Source: Paenibacillus sp. AN1007
GTDB lineage: Bacteria > Bacillota > Bacilli > Paenibacillales > Paenibacillaceae
Reading direction: 5' to 3'
DNA length: 64,000 nt
Assembly: GCF_040702995.1 (NCBI RefSeq)
Contig: NZ_CP159992.1
Coordinates: 1,699,501-1,763,500 of the forward strand
In this document: positions 58,677 to 64,000 of the stretch, in pieces
Layout of the letters: every line of letters begins with the position of its first letter
How positions within the stretch are numbered: the first letter of the stretch is position 1
The notes under the pieces: generated by a model
What the model saw: the letters and a program-made list of their open reading frames with translations, nothing else
Told to the model about the DNA's origin: nothing
Databases searched by the model: none
Made by a program: the position numbers and the translations under genes

Positions 58677-59651
58677 ATGAAACTATTGGACATTTTCGGG
58701 TTGTTAAAAAAGGACATGGATTACATTGAAAAAGAACTGTATCGCAGTGTTCAAGGCGAACAAAAACTGCTGAGTGAAACTTCACTTCATCTGCTCAAGG
58801 CTGGGGGGAAACGACTGCGGCCTGTTTTTGTGCTTTTAGGCGGAAAATTTGGTACATACGATATTGAGCGGCTTAAACTTGTAGCTGTTCCTCTGGAACT
58901 TATTCATTCTGCATCGCTCGTTCATGATGATGTTATTGATAATGCCGAGACTCGCCGGGGCAAACCTACCGTCAAGTCAAAATGGGACAATCGGATCGCG
59001 ATGTATACAGGAGACTACATTTACGGCAAAGCCTTGGAGATGACTTCCGGGTTGTCTGAACCGGCGATTCACCGTATTCTTGCCAAAGCGATGGTGCAGA
59101 TGTCCATCGGAGAGATGGAGCAGATTCGGGACTTTTTTAATACAGGACAGAGTGTGCGCAATTATTTGCTGCGCATCAGGCGCAAAACTGCGCTTCTGAT
59201 TGCGGTAAGCTGTCAGTTGGGAGCGCTGGCTACACGTGCGCCTGAGCATATCTCATCTCTGCTCTACACGTATGGATATAACGTTGGAATGGCTTTTCAG
59301 ATTCAGGATGATGTGCTCGATTTGGTAGGTACCGAGAAACAGCTGGGCAAGCCTCCCGGCAGTGATATGAAACAGGGCAACATTACACTTCCTGTGCTGT
59401 ACGCGCTTAGAGAAGAACATCTGCGTGAGCCGCTGCTCAAGGAAATTTCCCGTGTGCATCATGAAGAGGGACGGGCGAGTGCATCGGATGCGATTGGAAT
59501 GATTCGCCAAAGTCAAGGAATTGCTAAAGCGGAAGCCCTGGCTGACCGATATATGAAGAAAGCGCTCGATGCTCTCGATCAGCTGCCAAACATCAAGACA
59601 ACCAAAAATCTGCGAGACATTGCCCATTTTGTCGTTAAACGTACCCATTAG
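58677..59651 (+). CDS. hepT: Heptaprenyl diphosphate synthase component II
   Basis: 324 residues; trans-prenyltransferase with LVHDDVID (first Asp-rich motif) and FQIQDDVLD (second), GKRLRP and GDYIYGKAL. Catalytic partner of HepS. ATG 58677. Confidence 0.95.
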   Translation: MKLLDIFGLLKKDMDYIEKELYRSVQGEQKLLSETSLHLLKAGGKRLRPVFVLLGGKFGTYDIERLKLVAVPLELIHSASLVHDDVIDNAETRRGKPTVKSKWDNRIAMYTGDYIYGKALEMTSGLSEPAIHRILAKAMVQMSIGEMEQIRDFFNTGQSVRNYLLRIRRKTALLIAVSCQLGALATRAPEHISSLLYTYGYNVGMAFQIQDDVLDLVGTEKQLGKPPGSDMKQGNITLPVLYALREEHLREPLLKEISRVHHEEGRASASDAIGMIRQSQGIAKAEALADRYMKKALDALDQLPNIKTTKNLRDIAHFVVKRTH

Positions 59652-59846
59652 AGGCGCGGTTTGACGTTCACAACTTAGCTGAACAGTAAAATTTGCTGTC
59701 CGACTAAGCTCATGGCTCTATCTCTCTGATGTGAGATACGGATGTGAAAATCCTCATTGGGAGGATTTGGACTTGTATGTTACAATCAAAGGGATTGCGT
59801 TTACATAGTGACTAACTTTGAACCGTGAGTGAGGAGTGAACTGGTA

Positions 59847-60290
59847 ATGGATCGTACATTTTTGATGGTGAAACCGGATGGTGTGCAGCGTGGTTTGATC
59901 GGCCGTATTATCAGCCGTCTGGAGGACAAAGGATTTAAGCTGGTGGCAGGGAAATTGGTGCAGATGTCACAAGAACAGGCCAAACGCCATTATGCCGAAC
60001 ATGAGGGCAAGCCTTTCTTTGATGAACTCGTTCGTTTTATCACATCTGGACCGGTATTTGCTATGGTGTGGGAAGGTGACGATATTGTAACGCTTGCACG
60101 TATGGTCATTGGCAAAACAAATGTGAAGGAAGCAGCTCCGGGAACCATTCGCGGAGACTTCGCCAGCCATACGCCGCATAATCTCATTCACGGGGCGGAT
60201 TCGCCGGAAAGCGCGGCTCGTGAAGCAGCCAATTTCTTTAGTCCTGACGAACTGGTAAGTTACGAGAAGAGCATCGCAGCCTGGTTGTAA
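59847..60290 (+). CDS. ndk: Nucleoside diphosphate kinase
   Basis: 147 residues; catalytic His115 in [10 protein letters not shown], with [14 protein letters not shown] at the start. Balances NTP pools. ATG 59847 follows GTGAGGAG. An eight-base inverted repeat (AAATCCTC/GAGGATTT, about 59750-59769) lies upstream. Confidence 0.95.
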   Translation: MDRTFLMVKPDGVQRGLIGRIISRLEDKGFKLVAGKLVQMSQEQAKRHYAEHEGKPFFDELVRFITSGPVFAMVWEGDDIVTLARMVIGKTNVKEAAPGTIRGDFASHTPHNLIHGADSPESAAREAANFFSPDELVSYEKSIAAWL

Positions 60291-60314
60291 TTATTAGCCA
60301 AAGGGTGATATACG

Positions 60315-61106
60315 ATGCTGGAGCAAGAACAACTAGACCCGGACTATGCCGGATTCATTCGTAAAATTAAAGAGAGCACAGGCATTGATCTTGCTCAGTA
60401 CAAGGAAGGCCAGATGAAAAGAAGGCTGACCACGCTTCGTAACAAAAACGGGTTTAATACGTTTTCCATTTTTTTCGATGCTATGCAGAAGGACAAGGCT
60501 TTATTTTACGAGTTTCTTGACCGCATGACGATTAACGTATCTGAATTTTGGCGTAATCCGAATCGCTGGGAAGTGCTGCGCGATCAGATTCTGCCTGAAT
60601 TGGTGGGTTCCAAGCGCCGTGCGAAAGTGTGGAGTGCTGCCTGTTCGACAGGCGAGGAGCCATACACCATTGCGATGATTCTGGATACAATGGGCATTCT
60701 GAAAGAAAGTTCCATTACGGCAAGCGACCTGGATGAAGGCGCGCTCGCCAAAGCCAAGGAAGGCCGTTATATGGAACGATCTCTGAAGGATGTACCACCG
60801 GAAACGGCAAGCCGATACTTTAAGCAGGATGGCCTGATGTATCGTATCGATGACAAATTAAAAAGTGCAATAAGCTTTAAGAAACAGAACTTGCTGGTAG
60901 ACCGTTTTGATGACGGGTATGATTTGATCGTCTGCCGCAATGTTATGATTTATTTTACCGAGGATGCGAAGAATCTGTTGTATCACAAATTCGCCGCCAG
61001 CCTGCGTCCTGGTGGGATGCTGTTTGTAGGCAGCACAGAGCAGATTTTCTCCCCTGGACAATACGGGCTGGAGACAGCAGAGACATTTTTCTATCGGAAA
61101 AAATAA
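60315..61106 (+). CDS. cheR: Chemotaxis protein methyltransferase CheR
   Basis: 263 residues: N-terminal helical domain (MKRRLTTLRNKNG) and SAM-binding domain (WSAACSTGEEPYTIAM, CRNVMIYF). Methylates glutamates of chemoreceptors. ATG 60315 follows AAAGGGTG. The position ndk-cheR-aro matches Bacillus. Confidence 0.95.
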   Translation: MLEQEQLDPDYAGFIRKIKESTGIDLAQYKEGQMKRRLTTLRNKNGFNTFSIFFDAMQKDKALFYEFLDRMTINVSEFWRNPNRWEVLRDQILPELVGSKRRAKVWSAACSTGEEPYTIAMILDTMGILKESSITASDLDEGALAKAKEGRYMERSLKDVPPETASRYFKQDGLMYRIDDKLKSAISFKKQNLLVDRFDDGYDLIVCRNVMIYFTEDAKNLLYHKFAASLRPGGMLFVGSTEQIFSPGQYGLETAETFFYRKK

Positions 61107-61119
61107 ATCAGTATAAGGT

Positions 61120-61162
61120 CAACCGCCTGAGGCGCATGAAGATGTGCTCAGGCGGTTGTTTG
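61120..61162 (+). terminator. Terminator after cheR
   Basis: CAACCGCCTGAG (61120-61131) with CTCAGGCGGTTG (61147-61158): perfect 12-base stem with an inner GCGCA/TGTGC pairing, then TTTGC. Confidence 0.8.
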
Positions 61163-61273
61163 CATAAGAAAAAGCGGATTTCTTGTCAAAGCGGATCAGC
61201 TATACTATAATAAGCAAAGAAATTATGGGATTTTAGCAATGTGAAGTTTAACAGTTTAAAGGGGGAACGTATT

Positions 61274-62443
61274 ATGAGTTTACGTTATTTAACTGCAGGG
61301 GAAACGCACGGACCCCAATTGACCGCAATTATCGAAGGACTGCCAAGTAATCTGAATATTGATTTTGAAGAATTGAATTTCCAGCTTCATCGCCGCCAGA
61401 AAGGATATGGCCGTGGTCGCCGGATGCAGATTGAGAAGGATCAAGCCAATTTTGTTGGCGGAATTCGTCACGGGTATACGACAGGTGCTCCAGTAGCACT
61501 GGTTGTTCAAAATAATGACTGGAAGCATTGGCAGAATATTATGAATATTGAGCCGATTGAAGGCAGTGACGAGGAGAAACGCCGGATGCATCGTCCGCGT
61601 CCTGGACATGCCGACCTGAACGGCGGTTTGAAATACAATCTCAAAGACCTGCGCAACGTTCTGGAACGGTCCAGTGCTCGTGAGACAACGGTACGTGTAG
61701 CTTGCGGTGCGATTGCTCGTCAATTCTTGGCTGAGTTTGGCATTAAGGTGGCTGGGCGTGTTATCCGGATCGGAGAGATTGAAGCCCCGTATCAGGAGCT
61801 TCCAATTGACGAACTGATTGCGGTAACCGAAGCTTCATCGGTTCGTGTGACCGATGCTGAAACGGAGAAAAAGATGGAAGCGTACATCGATCAGATCAAG
61901 CAGGAAGGTGACTCTATCGGTGGAATCGTGGAATGCATCGTTGAAGGGGTTCCTGTCGGTCTGGGAAGCCACGTTCAGTACGATCGTAAGCTGGATGCGC
62001 GCATTGCTCAAGGTGTAATGTCCATCAATGCATTCAAAGGCGTGGAGATCGGCATTGGGTTTGAAGCAGGAACGATTCGCGGCTCACAGGTTCACGATGA
62101 GATTCTGTATAACGAAGAGCTCGGTTATCACCGTGCATCGAACCGTCTGGGCGGATTCGAGGGTGGTATGACGAACGGTATGCCGGTTGTTGTACGCGGT
62201 GTAATGAAGCCTATTCCAACGCTGTACAAACCGCTGCAAAGCGTAGATATTGATACAAAGGAAGCCTTTACAGCACAGGTTGAACGTTCTGATGCATGTG
62301 CAGTTCCGGCAGCCAGCGTGGTGATGGAACATGTCGTTGCATGGGAAATAGCCAAGGCTTTCCTGGAGAAGTTCGGCGGGGATTCCATGGAGGAGATCCG
62401 GGCGAACTATGCAAGCTACCAGGCGCAGCTGGAGAACTACTAA
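61274..62443 (+). CDS. aroC: Chorismate synthase
   Basis: 389 residues; final step of the shikimate pathway, FMN-dependent. GETHGPQL at the start, [18 protein letters not shown] and the C-terminal acidic FMN-binding motifs are present. ATG 61274 follows AAAGGGGGA. Called aroF in B. subtilis. Confidence 0.97.
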   Translation: MSLRYLTAGETHGPQLTAIIEGLPSNLNIDFEELNFQLHRRQKGYGRGRRMQIEKDQANFVGGIRHGYTTGAPVALVVQNNDWKHWQNIMNIEPIEGSDEEKRRMHRPRPGHADLNGGLKYNLKDLRNVLERSSARETTVRVACGAIARQFLAEFGIKVAGRVIRIGEIEAPYQELPIDELIAVTEASSVRVTDAETEKKMEAYIDQIKQEGDSIGGIVECIVEGVPVGLGSHVQYDRKLDARIAQGVMSINAFKGVEIGIGFEAGTIRGSQVHDEILYNEELGYHRASNRLGGFEGGMTNGMPVVVRGVMKPIPTLYKPLQSVDIDTKEAFTAQVERSDACAVPAASVVMEHVVAWEIAKAFLEKFGGDSMEEIRANYASYQAQLENY

Positions 62444-62444
62444 T

Positions 62445-63539
62445 ATGCGGCAGTTGACAGTGCAGCTCGGGGAACGTTCTTATCCCATCTTGATCGGCAG
62501 CGGTCTGCTTGCTCAGGCTCCGCAGTATTTTGAACAGGCGGGTTTGACCAAAAAAAGCCCGCTTCTGATCATTACAGATGATCATGTGGCTCCGAAATAC
62601 CTGCCAGGACTGGAGCAGACACTGCGTGCGGCTGGATATTCTGTCGTATCTGCAGTGGTGCCTTCAGGTGAGACTTCTAAATCCCTTGCCGTATATCAGG
62701 ACATGATGACAGCAGCCATTGAAGGCAAATTGGACCGAAGCTCGGCAATCCTCGCTCTCGGGGGAGGAGTTGTCGGCGATCTGGCTGGATTCGTAGCTGC
62801 TACCTATATGCGGGGCATCAAGTTTGTACAGATACCGACAACTATTCTTGCTCATGACAGCAGCGTTGGTGGTAAAGTGGCGGTCAACCATCCGCTGGCG
62901 AAAAATATGATTGGTGCTTTTCATCAGCCAGAGCTTGTGCTCTATGATGTGGATACGCTGCAGTCCCTGCCGCCGAGAGATGTGTCAGCTGGTCTATCCG
63001 AAATGCTGAAGCATGGGCTGATCCGTGATGAAGCATTCGCCCGTTGGTGTGAAGAACATGCTGAGGCGCTGCTTGCTCTTGATCCCGATAAACTCGGACA
63101 CGGTCTGGAACGCGGGTGCAGTATCAAAGCCGAGATTGTCTCTAACGATGAGCGTGAAAATGGAGAACGTGCACTCCTGAACCTGGGGCATACGATTGGT
63201 CATGCCATCGAAGCTATTGCCGGATACGGCGAGTATCTGCATGGAGAAGCGATTTCAATCGGCATGGCGGGTTCAGCACTGCTCGGTGAGAAGCTTGGAG
63301 CGCCGGCAGGACTGTACGACGACACGGTGCGTATGCTTCGTTCGCTTCGACTTCCGGTAACGCTGCCTGCACATCTTAGTACGGATGCTTTAATAGAAGC
63401 GATGATGCACGACAAGAAATTCCGTGAAGGTCATATGGTCTTTATTGTTCCTGATCGGATTGGAGCTGCCAGAATCGTGAAGGATGTGCCGGTGTCGGCT
63501 GTTCGCGAAGTTATCGAGCTGCTCAGGAAGGGAGAATGA
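62445..63539 (+). CDS. aroB: 3-dehydroquinate synthase
   Basis: 364 residues; NAD- and zinc-dependent cyclisation of DAHP. GGGVVGDLAGFVAATYMRGI, the DSSVGGK region and LNLGHTIGHAIE zinc ligands are visible. Start two bases after aroC. Confidence 0.96.
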   Translation: MRQLTVQLGERSYPILIGSGLLAQAPQYFEQAGLTKKSPLLIITDDHVAPKYLPGLEQTLRAAGYSVVSAVVPSGETSKSLAVYQDMMTAAIEGKLDRSSAILALGGGVVGDLAGFVAATYMRGIKFVQIPTTILAHDSSVGGKVAVNHPLAKNMIGAFHQPELVLYDVDTLQSLPPRDVSAGLSEMLKHGLIRDEAFARWCEEHAEALLALDPDKLGHGLERGCSIKAEIVSNDERENGERALLNLGHTIGHAIEAIAGYGEYLHGEAISIGMAGSALLGEKLGAPAGLYDDTVRMLRSLRLPVTLPAHLSTDALIEAMMHDKKFREGHMVFIVPDRIGAARIVKDVPVSAVREVIELLRKGE

Positions 63540-63544
63540 CAGAA

Positions 63545-63913
63545 ATGGTTACACGGGGAATCCGCGGGGCAACCACAGTCACGCAGAACAATGAAGAAGA
63601 GATTTTGAAAGAAACAGCGGTGCTGCTTCAAGAGATTGTTGACCGGAACAAGATTGTCCCGGAGGATATCTGCAGCGTGTGGATTACGATGACTGGGGAT
63701 CTGGATGCAGCATTTCCTGCGAAGGTTATCCGCCAATTGGATGGCTGGGAGCTTGTGCCCCTGATGTGTGCACTGGAGGTGCCTGTAAAGGGAGCTTTGG
63801 CCAACTGCATACGTTTCATGGTGCATGTGAATACAACCAAAGCGCAAGATGAAATCCATCATGTGTACCTTAACGGCGCACAGGCATTACGTCCCGATCT
63901 GGCTGGACGTTAA
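63545..63913 (+). CDS. aroH: Chorismate mutase (AroH class)
   Basis: 122 residues; monofunctional AroH-type mutase making prephenate: RGIRGATTV, CSVWITMTGDLDAAFPA and the C-terminal RPDL. ATG 63545 chosen for spacing to GGAAGGGAG; ATG 63536 is too close. Confidence 0.95.
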   Translation: MVTRGIRGATTVTQNNEEEILKETAVLLQEIVDRNKIVPEDICSVWITMTGDLDAAFPAKVIRQLDGWELVPLMCALEVPVKGALANCIRFMVHVNTTKAQDEIHHVYLNGAQALRPDLAGR

Positions 63914-63932
63914 GTTTCTTGAACTGTGATGG

Positions 63933-63961
63933 TTGTCAAATCAATGATTATCATGTATAGT
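63933..63961 (+). promoter_or_regulatory. Promoter, probably of the trp operon
   Basis: TTGTCA (63933-63938), 17-base spacer, TATAGT (63956-63961): near-consensus sigma-A promoter just past aroH. Confidence 0.75.
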
Positions 63962-63972
63962 GAGAAACAGTT

Positions 63973-63997
63973 GAGTAGAGCTTGAGATTGAGCTGAG
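63973..63997 (+). promoter_or_regulatory. TRAP-binding site, start of the trp leader
   Basis: Five GAG triplets at 63973, 63978, 63984, 63990 and 63995, separated by 2, 3, 3 and 2 bases, the exact spacing rule of TRAP targets. Starts a few bases after the predicted transcription start. The window ends inside the array. Confidence 0.85.
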
Positions 63998-64000
63998 AGC

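Overview
The window looks like a chromosomal core segment of an endospore-forming Firmicute, most probably Paenibacillus. The reasons are sporulation and germination genes (spoVAA, spoVAB, spoVAF, gerW, dacB, spmA/B, ypeB, spoVIF, spoIVA), strong AGGAGG-type ribosome binding sites, many TTG/GTG starts, and a gene order that follows the Bacillus subtilis lysA-rib-scp-dac-spm-res and cmk-der-gpsA-spoIVA-hbs-mtrB-hep-ndk-cheR-aro regions. The genus is an inference; no rRNA or tRNA gene is present in the window.

Layout. 1-2.2 kb: tail of the spoVA operon (AA end, AB, and a frameshifted AF). 2.3-5.9 kb: lysA, ppiB and an unknown gene. 6.1-10.4 kb: an FMN riboswitch and ribD-ribE-ribBA-ribH. 10.4-16.0 kb: scpA-scpB, a DUF2953 gene, gerW (ytfJ), dacB-spmA-spmB. 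16.1-24.1 kb: a secreted trypsin-like protease, rluB, a structured intergenic element, and resA-resB-resC-resD-resE (cytochrome c maturation and redox signalling). 24.2-28.9 kb: a giant collagen-like mosaic protein whose C-terminal domain is frameshifted. 28.9-31.0 kb (minus strand): serA behind a T-box leader. 31.2-38.9 kb: CAAX protease, unknown, metallophosphoesterase, polysaccharide deacetylase (minus), small protein, mecA, prsW, a 57-residue zinc-ribbon protein, ypeB, a PilZ protein and ypfB-like protein. 39.0-45.6 kb: cmk, plsC, an S1-domain protein, der, plsY, gpsA, spoVIF and a DUF2768 gene. 45.7-49.5 kb: a frameshifted nucleotidyltransferase-like gene, a ferredoxin, a lipoprotein and spoIVA behind a sigma-E-type promoter. 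49.6-53.3 kb: a sugar-type ABC transporter inserted between spoIVA and hbs. 53.5-64.0 kb: hbs, mtrB (TRAP), hepS-menG-ubiA-ubiX-hepT, ndk, cheR, aroC-aroB-aroH, and finally a promoter followed by GAG triplets that look like the TRAP target of a trp operon lying just past the end.

How the parts fit. Several genes serve spore formation, coat or cortex, and germination. hepS/hepT, menG and ubiA/ubiX supply menaquinone, which feeds the respiratory chain that the res genes serve. The aro genes feed the adjacent trp operon, and mtrB in the same window encodes its likely regulator. Three genes (spoVAF, the collagen-like gene, the nucleotidyltransferase-like gene) each carry what looks like a single extra base. 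That is either sequencing error or recent inactivation and must be settled before those proteins are interpreted.

The least explained items are the collagen-like mosaic with 12 interspersed 50-residue modules, the structured element at 18.0-18.2 kb, the very long FMN riboswitch expression platform, the ribosome-binding-site hairpin ahead of the collagen gene, and the GC-rich gap between ubiX and hepT.
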